Positions 1 to 7,753 of a stretch of DNA of 64,000 bases are shown piece after piece (position 1 is the stretch's first letter; every line of letters begins with the position of its first letter). The notes beneath the pieces were generated by a model that worked only from the letters and a program-made list of their open reading frames with translations, made no database searches and was not told where the DNA came from. Source of the stretch: Steroidobacteraceae bacterium (GTDB lineage: Bacteria; Pseudomonadota; Gammaproteobacteria; Steroidobacterales; Steroidobacteraceae); the NCBI GenBank assembly GCA_019187185.1, contig JABAQU010000014.1, forward strand, positions 17,533 through 81,532, written 5' to 3'. A program made the translations under genes and the position numbers.

Positions 1-496
1 CCGTGAGGAGTGCGTTGATCGCCCGCACGCCCACGTCGAGCGGCTCCGCGATCGGCTCACGTTCGAGCGGATTGATCGGTGCGCCACCCATCAGCTGCAC
101 CGGCACGTCGCATTCGATCGCACCCGCGCCGTCGAGCGGCCGTCCCGCGCCATCGATGACCCGCCCGAGCAGCGAATCGCCGACCCTTACGGTCTGCTGG
201 CCGTAACGAGGCACCACGCGGGAATTCGGCGACAATCCGTGCGCATCGGCGGTCGGCATCAGGAACAGCCGCCCACCGGCGAATCCGACCACTTCGGCCT
301 CGATGCGCGCCCCCGCCGACGACAGCACGTCGCAGCGATCGCCGACGGCCGCCTCGCAGCCGGCCGCCTCGAGCGTGAGCCCGACCATGCGCGTCAGCGT
401 GCCTTCGACGGGCGGAGGCGGCAGCAACTCGGCACGCCGCTGATAGCGCGCCAGTCCGTTGCGCCAGGCGGCCTGCCGTTCCCGCAGTGCGCTCAC
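1..496 (-). CDS. fliI: Flagellum-specific ATPase FliI, N-terminal part (cut by window edge)
   Basis: FliI is the hexameric ATPase that works with FliH and FliJ at the base of the flagellar type III export gate. Only about the first 165 residues lie in the window. They contain the beta-barrel segment and the start of the catalytic region: GRVIDGAGRPLDG and the GGAPINPLEREPI stretch followed by DVGVRAIN are typical of FliI and F1-beta relatives. The Walker A loop lies beyond the edge. The start is a GTG whose first bases overlap the fliH stop (GTGA), so translation is probably coupled to fliH. It is the last visible gene of the fliEFGHI operon. Confidence 0.9.
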   Translation of the reverse strand, partial: MSALRERQAAWRNGLARYQRRAELLPPPPVEGTLTRMVGLTLEAAGCEAAVGDRCDVLSSAGARIEAEVVGFAGGRLFLMPTADAHGLSPNSRVVPRYGQQTVRVGDSLLGRVIDGAGRPLDGAGAIECDVPVQLMGGAPINPLEREPIAEPLDVGVRAINALLT

Positions 497-1119
497 GATT
501 CGCTCCGTGGGTCTGTGGCGCGCGCATCGCCCAGGACGGCCGCGACGGCGGCGTTCAATCGCGTCTCGAGGCGCGCATCGATCCGCGAATGCTCCGCCGT
601 CACGCGGCATCCGCCGCGCGCCATTACCGGATCCTCGACCAGCACCCAGGCGTGTTCGGTGACCGGCGCAGCGAGCCTCTCACGCACGAGCGCGGCGTCA
701 TCCGGATGCAGGTGGACGCGGATGTCGCGCGCAGCCGCCGGCAGGAGCGACACGGCTTGCCTCAGGATGCCGATGACCTGTGACGGGTCGGCTCGCAGCT
801 CGCGTCGCACCAGATGGCGCGCAACGGTCAGGGCAAGCCCGGCGAGCTGCGCCTCGACCTCCGCATCGAGCTCGGCGAGGGGACGTGCGAGCGCGCCGAG
901 TACTTCGTCGAGGCGTCGAATCCGCTGGTCGAGTGCCGCGCCGCGCCGTTCGGCTTCCGCGTTCGCGGCGGAGAGTCCGTCGGCATAACCCTTGTCGTGC
1001 CCCTCTTCCCATGCGGCTCGCGCAATGTCGTCAAGTTCCACAGCGGTGATACGCTCGCGGGGTCCACCGGCAATACGGCCCGCGACGGCTGGCGGATTCC
1101 AGGGTGTGGCGTCAGACAT
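493..1119 (-). CDS. fliH: Flagellar assembly protein FliH
   Basis: FliH is the regulatory/stator partner of the FliI ATPase in flagellar export. The 208-residue product has the family layout: a variable N terminus, a glycine-spaced helical part (WEEGHDKGYADG, about residues 37-48), a long helix with LDEVLGALARPLAELDAEV, and a C-terminal domain (about 100-200) with LTVARHLVRRELRADP and VEDPVMARGGCRV, a FliH/HrpE signature. The ATG overlaps the end of fliG by 8 nt and the stop overlaps the fliI start, as in a coupled export and motor operon. Confidence 0.93.
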   Translation of the reverse strand: MSDATPWNPPAVAGRIAGGPRERITAVELDDIARAAWEEGHDKGYADGLSAANAEAERRGAALDQRIRRLDEVLGALARPLAELDAEVEAQLAGLALTVARHLVRRELRADPSQVIGILRQAVSLLPAAARDIRVHLHPDDAALVRERLAAPVTEHAWVLVEDPVMARGGCRVTAEHSRIDARLETRLNAAVAAVLGDARATDPRSES

Positions 1120-2125
1120 AAGCCTCGCCCCCTTTGCCGCCGATGGCTATGGTGCCGGCGTCCGACAGGCGCTTGGCAATCGCGAGGATTTCCTTCTGCG
1201 CGGCGTCGACTTCGCTCACGCGCACGGGACCCTTCGATTCCATGTCGTCCTTCAGCATCTCCGCCGCGCGCTGCGACATGTTGCGGAACACCTTGTCCTT
1301 CAGCTGCGGCTCGCAAGCCTTGAGCGCGAGCAGCAGCCGATCGCCCGGGATCTGCCGTAACAGCTCCTGCATGCCGCGATCGTCGATCGACGTGAGATCA
1401 TCGAACGTGAAGATCAGGTCCTGGATCTTCGCGCCGAGCGCCTCGTCGACCTGGCGGATCCTCTCCATGATGACCGCCTCCTTGCCGGAATCGAGGCTGT
1501 TGATGATGTTCGCGGACACCTTCGGTCCGCCGAAAACGGACGCCTTCGACGAGGAGTTGCCGGCAAACTGCTTCTCCATCACCTTGTCGAGTTCGTCGAG
1601 CGCCGACGGCTGGATGCCGTCGAGCGTCGCGATGCGCATCAGGATGTCAGGCCGCGCATCCTCCGGCAGCTGTGCGAGCACCGCGGCGGCATGGTCCGGC
1701 TCGAGATACGCGAGGACGATCGCGACGATCTGCGGATGTTCGCTGCGCATCATTTCCGCGACCGCGCGCGGATCCATCCACTTCATGGCCTCGAGTCCGC
1801 GGCTCGAGCGCCCGCCGAGGATGCGGTCCATCACGTTCGCCGCCCGATCGTCGCCGAGCGCCGACACGAGCACCTTGCGCAGGAATTCGTCGGTGCCGAC
1901 CCCGAGCGAGGTCTGTGTCTCGATCGTCGACGTGAAGTGCATGAGCACCTCTGACACCTCGTCGCGCGTCACGCCGTCGAGCGCCGCCATCGCCGTTCCG
2001 ACGCGCTGCACGTCCTTGGCGCTCATGTGCTTCAGGACTTCGGCAGCCTCCTGCTCACCGAGCGTGAGCAGCAGGATGGCCGCCTGGTCTATGCCGCTGC
2101 GCCTGGCAGACGCCTTGTCACTCAT
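1112..2125 (-). CDS. fliG: Flagellar motor switch protein FliG
   Basis: FliG forms the upper ring of the C-ring, binds FliF through its N domain and carries the torque-generating charged helix that meets MotA. The 337-residue length is normal. Visible family features are the N-terminal QAAILLLTLGEQEAAEVLKHM, the middle-domain EHPQIVAIVLAYLEPDHAA (about residues 127-145) and the C-terminal MFDDL-type segment, here FTFDDLTSIDDRGMQELLRQI, with the charged torque helix after it (LKDKVFRNMSQRAAEMLKDD). The start overlaps the fliF stop by 8 nt. Confidence 0.97.
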   Translation of the reverse strand: MSDKASARRSGIDQAAILLLTLGEQEAAEVLKHMSAKDVQRVGTAMAALDGVTRDEVSEVLMHFTSTIETQTSLGVGTDEFLRKVLVSALGDDRAANVMDRILGGRSSRGLEAMKWMDPRAVAEMMRSEHPQIVAIVLAYLEPDHAAAVLAQLPEDARPDILMRIATLDGIQPSALDELDKVMEKQFAGNSSSKASVFGGPKVSANIINSLDSGKEAVIMERIRQVDEALGAKIQDLIFTFDDLTSIDDRGMQELLRQIPGDRLLLALKACEPQLKDKVFRNMSQRAAEMLKDDMESKGPVRVSEVDAAQKEILAIAKRLSDAGTIAIGGKGGEAYV

Positions 2126-3761
2126 CTTTGCCTACCCACGTCTTGACGACACGCGCGACACGCTTCGGGTCCTGTGCGACGAGCGAGCGCGCCTGTGCAA
2201 TCTGCTGTTCATACGCGATCGGCGACGCCGGAGCTGCGAGTCGGGCGCCCTCGTCGTCTGCGGACGCATCCGCCGTCGTCGCCATGGCGAGCGCCGGCAT
2301 CGCAGGAGCAGCGAGGCGCGGCGATGCGGTGAGGCTGCGCACCAGCGGACGGACGATCGCGAGCAACAGCACGATCACGATCGACGCCCCACCGAGGATC
2401 TTCGCGAGCTCGCGTACCCACGGTTGCTGCCAGATCGGCGGCGCGTCGATCTCACCGACCGGTTCGGCCGCGTCAGCAGCAAACGACGCACTGACGACAT
2501 TCACGCTGTCGCCGCGTGCGGCGTCGAAACCGACCGCATCCTTGACGAGCGTCGTGATGCGGGCGAGCTGCTCCGCACCGGGCGCCTGTGCCGACTCCGT
2601 GCCCTCCTTTCCGTTGGCGGCTGGGCTGTCGACCAGCACGGCCACGGTGAGCCGCTTGAGGCGGCCTGCGGGCTGGCGGGTGTAGGCGACGGTACGATCG
2701 ATCTCGTAGTTGCGCGTCGACTGTCGCGAAGTGTTCGCGGGCACACCGCCATCGCTCGCGGTGTCGGTGCCTGCTGGCACCGTTGCGGCGACCTGTCCCG
2801 CGGGCAGCGCGACACCCGGCGCCGGTGGCTGGTTCGACAGCGCACCGGGCACGCCACCTGCCCCCGCGCCGCTGCGCGAGGTTTCCTCGGCGAGCTGTTC
2901 GCTGCGCACCACCTGGCTGTCCGGCCGGTACTGCTCGCGGGCCTCCTCTGTCACCGACATGTCGACCGAAGCGACCACCTGGGCACGGACATTGCCCGCA
3001 CCGACGATCGGTGTGAGCAGCGCCTCGATGCGCTGCACGTATTCGGACTCGAGGCGCCGCGCGAACTCGAACTGCTGCTCGCGCGCGGCGAGGTCGCCGT
3101 CCCGCTCGGGCTGCGACAGGAGCCGCCCCGTCTGATCGACCACCGTGACGTCGCTCGCCTGCAGTTCCGGAATGCTGGACGCGACGAGATTGACGATCGC
3201 CGTGACCTGGTCCGACTCGAGCCGCCGGCCGGCCTTCAGCTGCACGAAAACAGAGGCCGTGGCGTTGCGACGGTCACGGACGAATGCCGACTGGCGGGGC
3301 GCCGCGATGTGCACGCGTGCCGCGGCCACCGGCTGCAGGCTCGCGATCGTGCGGGCGAGCTCCGATTCGAGTGCATGCTGGTAGCGTGCTCCCTCCATGA
3401 ACTGGCTGACACCAAAGCCGGAGTCCCTGGTCATGGCGGTGAAGCCGTCCGGCGCCTGCAGCACGCCCTGTGCGGCGAGTGCGAGGCGCGCATCGTTCAG
3501 CCTGTCCGCGGCCACGCTCACGGTACCCCGCTCGACATCGACCTCGTGCCGGATGCCTGCGGCCTGCAGCGTCTGCTGCATCTCCACAAGCTCCGTCGCG
3601 GCGAGTCCCGAATAGAGCAGGCTGTAGTTCGGGCCCTGTGCCCAGAAGACGATGCCGAGCCCCGCGGCCACGGCCGCCGCAATCCCGGCAAGAAGCAGCA
3701 CGGGTCGCAGTCCCGTCGAGATGCGGGTGAAGGCGGGCAGCTGCTCGACCTCGGCGTTCAT
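2118..3761 (-). CDS. fliF: Flagellar MS-ring protein FliF
   Basis: FliF builds the MS ring in the inner membrane, the foundation of the basal body. The 547-residue protein has an N-terminal membrane helix (about residues 20-40, PVLLLAGIAAAVAAGLGIVF), the periplasmic ring-building domains with NYSLLYSGL and an RVHIAAPRQSAFVRD segment, a low-complexity Gly/Ala/Pro-rich region around 270-330, a second membrane helix near 450 and a C-terminal tail (KTWVGKDE) of the kind that binds FliG. The ATG has a GGAGTGATCG leader. FliE precedes it by 28 nt. Confidence 0.97.
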   Translation of the reverse strand: MNAEVEQLPAFTRISTGLRPVLLLAGIAAAVAAGLGIVFWAQGPNYSLLYSGLAATELVEMQQTLQAAGIRHEVDVERGTVSVAADRLNDARLALAAQGVLQAPDGFTAMTRDSGFGVSQFMEGARYQHALESELARTIASLQPVAAARVHIAAPRQSAFVRDRRNATASVFVQLKAGRRLESDQVTAIVNLVASSIPELQASDVTVVDQTGRLLSQPERDGDLAAREQQFEFARRLESEYVQRIEALLTPIVGAGNVRAQVVASVDMSVTEEAREQYRPDSQVVRSEQLAEETSRSGAGAGGVPGALSNQPPAPGVALPAGQVAATVPAGTDTASDGGVPANTSRQSTRNYEIDRTVAYTRQPAGRLKRLTVAVLVDSPAANGKEGTESAQAPGAEQLARITTLVKDAVGFDAARGDSVNVVSASFAADAAEPVGEIDAPPIWQQPWVRELAKILGGASIVIVLLLAIVRPLVRSLTASPRLAAPAMPALAMATTADASADDEGARLAAPASPIAYEQQIAQARSLVAQDPKRVARVVKTWVGKDE

Positions 3762-3789
3762 CGATCACTCCTGTCGTTCATCGTGCCGG

Positions 3790-4146
3790 TCAGATCGGCA
3801 TGTTCATGATTTCCTGGTACACGTTGACCAGGCGGTTGCGGACCTCGGTCGCCGCGCGGAAGGCGACGCTCGCCTTCTGCATCTCGAGCATTACCTGGGG
3901 CAACTCGACTCCCGGCACGCCACGCTGGAACGCGGTCGCGGCCTGTGCGGCGCTCTGCTGGGCTGCATTGACACCCGCGAGCCCGCGCTGCAGGAGCGCC
4001 GCGAAATCGGCGCGCTGTGTCCCGCCCGTCGCCGATGAGTCGCGCGTCGACAGCGCCTCGCCCGGCTTCGGCGCCTCGGGGCGTCGCGCTTGCGCGGAGA
4101 TAGACCGGATCTGCGCGAGCACACGATCGATTTCCAGCTGGCTCAT
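3790..4146 (-). CDS. fliE: Flagellar hook-basal body protein FliE
   Basis: FliE is the small adaptor linking the MS ring and export gate to the proximal rod. The product has 118 residues. The conserved C-terminal half is clear: FQRGVPGVELPQVMLEMQKA and FRAATEVRNRLVNVYQEIM. The frame is open further upstream, but the ATG at 4146 gives a normal-length protein, has a GTGGAG sequence 8 nt in front and avoids overlap with the regulator gene. Only 22 nt separate it from that gene, so fliEFGHI may be read from the flrC promoter. A weak sigma-54-like match inside the end of flrC is noted separately. Confidence 0.93.
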   Translation of the reverse strand: MSQLEIDRVLAQIRSISAQARRPEAPKPGEALSTRDSSATGGTQRADFAALLQRGLAGVNAAQQSAAQAATAFQRGVPGVELPQVMLEMQKASVAFRAATEVRNRLVNVYQEIMNMPI

Positions 4147-4168
4147 GTCACGTCTCCACGAGAAGGCG

Positions 4169-5143
4169 TCAGCCGCACGCCGCGGCCGGCAATTCGACAC
4201 CCGAAGCGCGCAACTGCGCGAGCTTGTAGCGCAACGCACGCGGGCTGATGCCGAGGCGTTCCGCTGCGACGCGGCGGCTGCCCTGCCCGTCCCGCAGCGC
4301 CTCGAGGATGAGCTCACGCTCGGCGCTCGCCAGTGCCGTTGACAGCTGCCCCCGGTTCACCGGTGCGACTGCCGCTTCGTCCCCGTTTTCGAAGCGGATG
4401 TGTGCGGCCTGGATGACATCACCGTCGAGCAGCACGAGCGCGCGCTGCATCACATTGTCGAGCTCGCGGACATTGCCCGGCCAACCATGGGTGAGGAGAC
4501 GATGGGCAGCATCGGCCGACAGTGCCGGAATGCGCCGTCCCGCCCCGCATCGTGCCGACAACAGGTGCATCGCGAGCGGCAGAATGTCGTCGCGACGCTC
4601 GCGCAACGGCGCGAGCATCATCGGGAACACGTTCAGTCGGTAGTAAAGGTCCTCGCGAAAGCGAGCGGCGGTCACTTCGGCGCGCAACCGGCGATTGGTG
4701 GTTGCGAGCACGCGCACGTCGAGCGCGAGTGTCCCGCGAGCGCCGATGCGCTCGACTTCCCGCTCCTGCAGCACGCGCAGCAGTTTCGCCTGCAGGCCGA
4801 GCGGCATCTCGGTGATCTCGTCGAGCAGCAGCGTACCGCCCTGTGCCTGCTCGAACTTGCCCGGATGGGCCGCATGGGCACCCGTGAATGCACCCTTCTC
4901 GTAACCGAACAGCGTCGCCTCGAGCATGTTCTCCGGGATCGCCGCGCAGTTGACCGCGACGAACGGACTTGCCGCACGGGACGAATGGCGGTGGATAAAG
5001 CGGGCGAGCACCTCCTTGCCCGTGCCGGATTCGCCGGCGATCAGCACCGTACAGTCGCTCGCCGCGACGCGGGCTGCCAGTTCATACGTGTCGCGGGCCG
5101 CCTGCGAACAGGCAACCGGCTCCGTGCTCGCGTTCATCGCCAC
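4169..5143 (-). CDS. Sigma-54-dependent flagellar activator, FlrC/FleR type, lacking a receiver domain
   Basis: This is an enhancer-binding protein of the NtrC family and closely resembles FleR/FlrC, the activator of rod, ring and hook genes. Its 324 residues consist of an AAA+ domain (Walker A GESGTGKE near residue 37, the sigma-54 contact loop [40 protein letters not shown]) and a C-terminal Fis-type helix-turn-helix ([14 protein letters not shown]). The usual N-terminal phosphoreceiver of about 120 residues is absent; the protein starts about 36 residues before the Walker motif. The GTG at 5143 is preferred because GAGGAGG lies 6 nt upstream; an ATG two codons on is the alternative. It has its own sigma-54 promoter, implying control by the FleQ-like protein upstream. 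Confidence 0.88.
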   Translation of the reverse strand: MAMNASTEPVACSQAARDTYELAARVAASDCTVLIAGESGTGKEVLARFIHRHSSRAASPFVAVNCAAIPENMLEATLFGYEKGAFTGAHAAHPGKFEQAQGGTLLLDEITEMPLGLQAKLLRVLQEREVERIGARGTLALDVRVLATTNRRLRAEVTAARFREDLYYRLNVFPMMLAPLRERRDDILPLAMHLLSARCGAGRRIPALSADAAHRLLTHGWPGNVRELDNVMQRALVLLDGDVIQAAHIRFENGDEAAVAPVNRGQLSTALASAERELILEALRDGQGSRRVAAERLGISPRALRYKLAQLRASGVELPAAACG

Positions 5144-5190
5144 CCGATTCCTCCTCGACCTGCCGACTCATTGCCGGCACGGAGTAGAGG

Positions 5191-5206
5191 AGCAAGTTTC
5201 GTGCCG
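5191..5206 (-). promoter_or_regulatory. Sigma-54 promoter of the flrC-like gene
   Basis: Read on the minus strand, CGGCACGAAACTTGCT has the invariant GG (-24) and GC (-12) separated by 10 nt, and matches the consensus TGGCAC-N5-TTGC at all but the first base. Transcription should start near 5181, about 38 nt before the GTG of the flrC-like gene. The placement fits a class II flagellar gene switched on by FleQ. Confidence 0.8.
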
Positions 5207-5225
5207 GGCGGGTATTGCCGCCCTC

Positions 5226-5238
5226 GCGTGAATCACGT
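5226..5238. promoter_or_regulatory. Palindrome GCGTGAATCACGT upstream of the flrC promoter
   Basis: A short inverted repeat (CGTGA-A-TCACG) at the very end of fleQ, centred about 50 bp upstream of the predicted sigma-54 start of the flrC-like gene. A nearly identical palindrome lies before fliC and a wider-spaced version lies between flgA and flgB. It is a candidate operator; no binding protein can be named from sequence. Confidence 0.35.
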
Positions 5239-6422
5239 CACACGGTGGCGGCGATCGGCCCACGATCCGTCAAGACTCCGCCGCGCTCCGCGACGGGGTC
5301 GCCGAGCTTGCGCAACTTCTCGACGAGTGTCGTGCGACGCAGCCCGAGCAGCCGGGCGGCATGCGCCACCGTGCCGCCCGAGCGTTCGAGTGCTTGCTGC
5401 ACGAGCTTCCGTTCGATCGTGTCGAGGTGGACGCGCAGGTCGATACCCTCGGCCGGCAGCTCCATGGCAGGTTCATGCGTCGATTGACGGCCAATCGGGG
5501 CCTCGAGAAGCGCGAGTACTTCGGGGTCGGACAACGGCGGCGCCTCCACGGTGGCAACCGCTCCAGGCACCTCCATCGGCGGCACGTCCATCGCCGGCAC
5601 GTCCATCGCGGGCACGCCAGGTGCCGTCGCCCGATAGCGTGCCGGCAGGTCCGCAACGTCGACCGTCCGACCCCCGTGCAGGATCGACAGCCGCTCGATC
5701 AGATTCGCGAGCTCGCGCACATTGCCGGGCCATGCATGGCGGGACAGCGACGCCAGCGCGCCGGCCGTGAACGCAATGCGCGCGCGGCCCTCCCGGACAT
5801 TCCCATCGATGAACTCGGTGATCAGTGCCGGCAGATCGGCGAGACGCTCGCGCAGGGCCGGCATTTCTATCGGGAAAACGTTCAACCTGTAGAAAAGATC
5901 CTGGCGAAAGCCGCCTCGTTCGATCGAATCCTCGAGGTTGCGGTGCGTCGCCGCGATGATCCGCACGTTGCAACGGATCGGCTTGTGATTGCCGACGCGT
6001 TCGAACACCCGTTCCTGCAGCACGCGCAGCAGTTTCACCTGCATCGGCAGGCTCATGTCACCGATCTCGTCGAGGAACAGCGTGCCACCGTCGGCGATTT
6101 CGAAGCGGCCGACTCGCGTCGAGATCGCACCCGTGAAAGCGCCCTTTTCGTGCCCGAACAGCTCGCTTTCGAGCAGATCCGCCGGAATGGCGCCGCAATT
6201 GATCGCGACGAACGGCCGGTGCCGACGTGGGCTCGACTCGTGGATCGCGCGGGCCACTACTTCCTTGCCCGTGCCGGATTCCCCGAGGATCAGGACACTC
6301 GAATCATGGGCGGCGACGCTGCGTATGAGCCGCGTCACCTCCTGCACCGCCGGTGATCCTCCGGTGGGCAGCCTCGCCTCGCCTGTCACATCCTTGTGAA
6401 TGTCTTCCAGCACATGGGACAT
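5238..6422 (-). CDS. FleQ-like sigma-54-dependent flagellar master activator, without N-terminal receiver domain
   Basis: FleQ/FlrA activates the early flagellar genes with RpoN. The 394-residue protein has an AAA+ domain starting almost at once (Walker A GESGTGKE near residue 47, [45 protein letters not shown]) and a FleQ-type C-terminal helix ([19 protein letters not shown]). Two things are odd. The FleQ receiver-like domain is missing, and with it the LFRS segment that contributes to c-di-GMP binding in P. aeruginosa FleQ. The linker between the ATPase and helix-turn-helix is long and proline-rich, with three tandem P-x-M-(D/E)-V repeats. The ATG has GAGG 8 nt upstream. An atypical PilZ gene lies directly upstream. 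Confidence 0.88.
   Translation of the reverse strand: MSHVLEDIHKDVTGEARLPTGGSPAVQEVTRLIRSVAAHDSSVLILGESGTGKEVVARAIHESSPRRHRPFVAINCGAIPADLLESELFGHEKGAFTGAISTRVGRFEIADGGTLFLDEIGDMSLPMQVKLLRVLQERVFERVGNHKPIRCNVRIIAATHRNLEDSIERGGFRQDLFYRLNVFPIEMPALRERLADLPALITEFIDGNVREGRARIAFTAGALASLSRHAWPGNVRELANLIERLSILHGGRTVDVADLPARYRATAPGVPAMDVPAMDVPPMEVPGAVATVEAPPLSDPEVLALLEAPIGRQSTHEPAMELPAEGIDLRVHLDTIERKLVQQALERSGGTVAHAARLLGLRRTTLVEKLRKLGDPVAERGGVLTDRGPIAATV
5566..5610 (-). repeat. Three 15-bp tandem repeats in the fleQ linker
   Basis: Three direct copies of a 15-bp unit (plus strand GGCACGTCCATCGCC with small changes at 5566, 5581 and 5596) encode the repeated pentapeptide P-(A/P)-M-(D/E)-V of the FleQ-like protein. 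The unit keeps the reading frame, so copy-number change would only lengthen or shorten the linker. Confidence 0.8.
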
Positions 6423-6497
6423 TCACGCAACCTCGTTCTTGTTGCGCGGCATTCTCGCGGCACGCAAGAGGTTCTGGTGTGATGGCCGTCCACTCAT

Positions 6498-6516
6498 GGT
6501 CCGCCGGCGGCGGACC
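6498..6516. other. Perfect hairpin between the PilZ gene and fleQ
   Basis: GGTCCGCC-GGC-GGCGGACC is an 8-bp perfect inverted repeat with a 3-nt loop in the 125-bp gap between the PilZ-like gene and fleQ. No T-run follows it on the minus strand, so it is not a standard intrinsic terminator. It could attenuate read-through into fleQ or be an operator. Confidence 0.4.
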
Positions 6517-6547
6517 TGTGTCGCATTATGACGACCCGGGTGTCAAT

Positions 6548-7111
6548 TCACCGTCGCTCGCGTGTGCCTGCGACATGACGACGATGCCGCTGAAACGCGA
6601 GCTTCTCGATCAGGTCTTCGACCGGCGCGCCGAGCGCATCGAACCGCAACTTGACGCGACGGTCGATGCCCACCGACACGACGCGTCCATGCATGCGCAG
6701 CGGCTCGACGAGTGCGTCGCGCAGCCAGATCTCGAGCCGCCCAAAGGTACCGGCCTGCAGCGCCCTGTCGTCGGTGCGCCACGTGGCACTGCGCGCATTG
6801 AAGCGCATCGGCACCGCCGCGGGGCGCGGCTCGGCGCGCACCAGGATCTGGCCGACGAGGTCGAGCAACAGGTTCACCTTGAACTCGACACGCATCAGGT
6901 CGGCCGAATGTGGCGAGTTCTCGTCCGCCTTGTCGCTCGGCCCGTGGTCCTCGAGCGCCGCCAGCGCCTGCAGCAGGCGCAGGTTCTGCTCGCACTGCGC
7001 GTTGGCCCTGTCCGGCTCGACAGGTTCGGTGAGCGCGGTCCAGCGCAGCGGCACGACGTCGATGTACGCGAGCTCGTCGTCGAGCACGATCGTGTCGATG
7101 CCGTCTTCCAT
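6548..7111 (-). CDS. Atypical PilZ (tPilZ-like) protein in the flagellar cluster
   Basis: The 187-residue product looks like the atypical PilZ family first described in xanthomonads (XC6012-like), which oligomerises through added helices and lacks the classical c-di-GMP motif. Visible are an N-terminal strand IDTIVLDDELAYIDVVPLRW, a central helical stretch with EQNLRLLQALAAL, VEFKVNLLLDLVGQIL, and a C-terminal beta-barrel-like part ending in VEDLIEKLAFQRHRR. I do not see a clear RxxxR plus DxSxxG pair. Its ATG shares one base with the fliS stop (TGATG), so it is probably co-translated with the filament genes, and fleQ follows. Role in motility control is inferred from context. Confidence 0.55.
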   Translation of the reverse strand: MEDGIDTIVLDDELAYIDVVPLRWTALTEPVEPDRANAQCEQNLRLLQALAALEDHGPSDKADENSPHSADLMRVEFKVNLLLDLVGQILVRAEPRPAAVPMRFNARSATWRTDDRALQAGTFGRLEIWLRDALVEPLRMHGRVVSVGIDRRVKLRFDALGAPVEDLIEKLAFQRHRRHVAGTRERR

Positions 7112-7524
7112 CAGGCGCCCCGCCGTGCAGTCCGCGCTTCGGGTGGAATCAACGCCCAGGCGCCGCGGATCTCGCCGAGGAGTCGCGTGATCTCGTCCAG
7201 CACTTCGACCCGGCCCTCGGCGTTGGCCCGCACGAGCTGGCGGACGATGTAGTCGTACAGGCCGTCCAGGTTCACCGCGAGCTCACCGCCGGCGCCGAAG
7301 TCGAGGCTCCCGCGGAGTTCGTGCACGATGTCGATCGCCCGCTGGATCAGCGCACACTTGTCGGCCGTGCGGCCGTTGGCGACATTGCCTTTCGCCGCCG
7401 CAATCCGCTCGAGCGCGCCGTCCATCAGCATCAGCGTGAGTCGGTGCGGATCGGCGGCCGCGACGCCACCGTGGGTGGCTACACTGCGGTAGGCTGCGAG
7501 GCGCTGTGCATTCCTGTGCGTCAT
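7111..7524 (-). CDS. fliS: Flagellin export chaperone FliS
   Basis: FliS binds the C terminus of flagellin and prevents premature polymerisation in the cytoplasm. The 137-residue protein has the family pattern: AYRSVATHGGVAAADPHRLTLMLMDGALERI near the start, a helix with CALIQRAIDIVHELRGSLDF, then LDGLYDYIVRQLVRAN and LLGEIRGAWALI. It lies in the conserved order fliC-fliD-flaG-fliS. Confidence 0.93.
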   Translation of the reverse strand: MTHRNAQRLAAYRSVATHGGVAAADPHRLTLMLMDGALERIAAAKGNVANGRTADKCALIQRAIDIVHELRGSLDFGAGGELAVNLDGLYDYIVRQLVRANAEGRVEVLDEITRLLGEIRGAWALIPPEARTARRGA

Positions 7525-7528
7525 GCGC

Positions 7529-7753
7529 TCATTTAACGGCCGCCCGATGGGACACTTGAGTGTCCGGTGCCGGACTCTGCCGGATCACGGCGCCGGTGGC
7601 GAGATCGCGCACGATGACGACGATCCTGCCGGCGACGTCGCGCCGGAATTCCAGCCGGCGACTGACACTGCGCAGGAAGCCGTCGAGCGGCGCGACCGCC
7701 GTCTGTACGCGCATGATGCCGGTCTCGCGCCCGTCGTCGCGCGCGGCCGTCAT
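7529..7753 (-). CDS. flaG: Short FlaG-family protein
   Basis: FlaG proteins are small flagellar proteins of uncertain function encoded next to flagellin and the filament cap; loss can change filament length in some bacteria. This 74-residue copy keeps the core LEFRRDVAGRIVVIVRDLATGAVIRQSPAPD, matching the family pattern of a strand, D-x-x-T-x-x-x-I-R-Q and a proline. The N terminus is shorter than usual. Its ATG overlaps the fliD stop (ATGA), so it is coupled to fliD. The assignment rests on the core motif and position. Confidence 0.65.
   Translation of the reverse strand: MTAARDDGRETGIMRVQTAVAPLDGFLRSVSRRLEFRRDVAGRIVVIVRDLATGAVIRQSPAPDTQVSHRAAVK

Noticed and set aside
1134..3809. Open plus-strand frame of 891 codons opposite fliG and fliF
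   Set aside because: An antisense shadow caused by high third-position GC; the product is Arg/His-rich with no recognisable family, and the opposite strand carries clear flagellar genes.
4189..4202. Sigma-54-like GG-N10-GC match upstream of fliE on the minus strand
   Set aside because: The -12 TTGC is perfect but the -24 part reads GGGTG instead of GGCAC, and it lies inside the flrC-like coding region. Too weak to list as a promoter.
6423..6547. TTGACA followed by CATAAT upstream of fleQ
   Set aside because: The two hexamers are only 10 nt apart, far below the 16-18 nt needed for a sigma-70 promoter.
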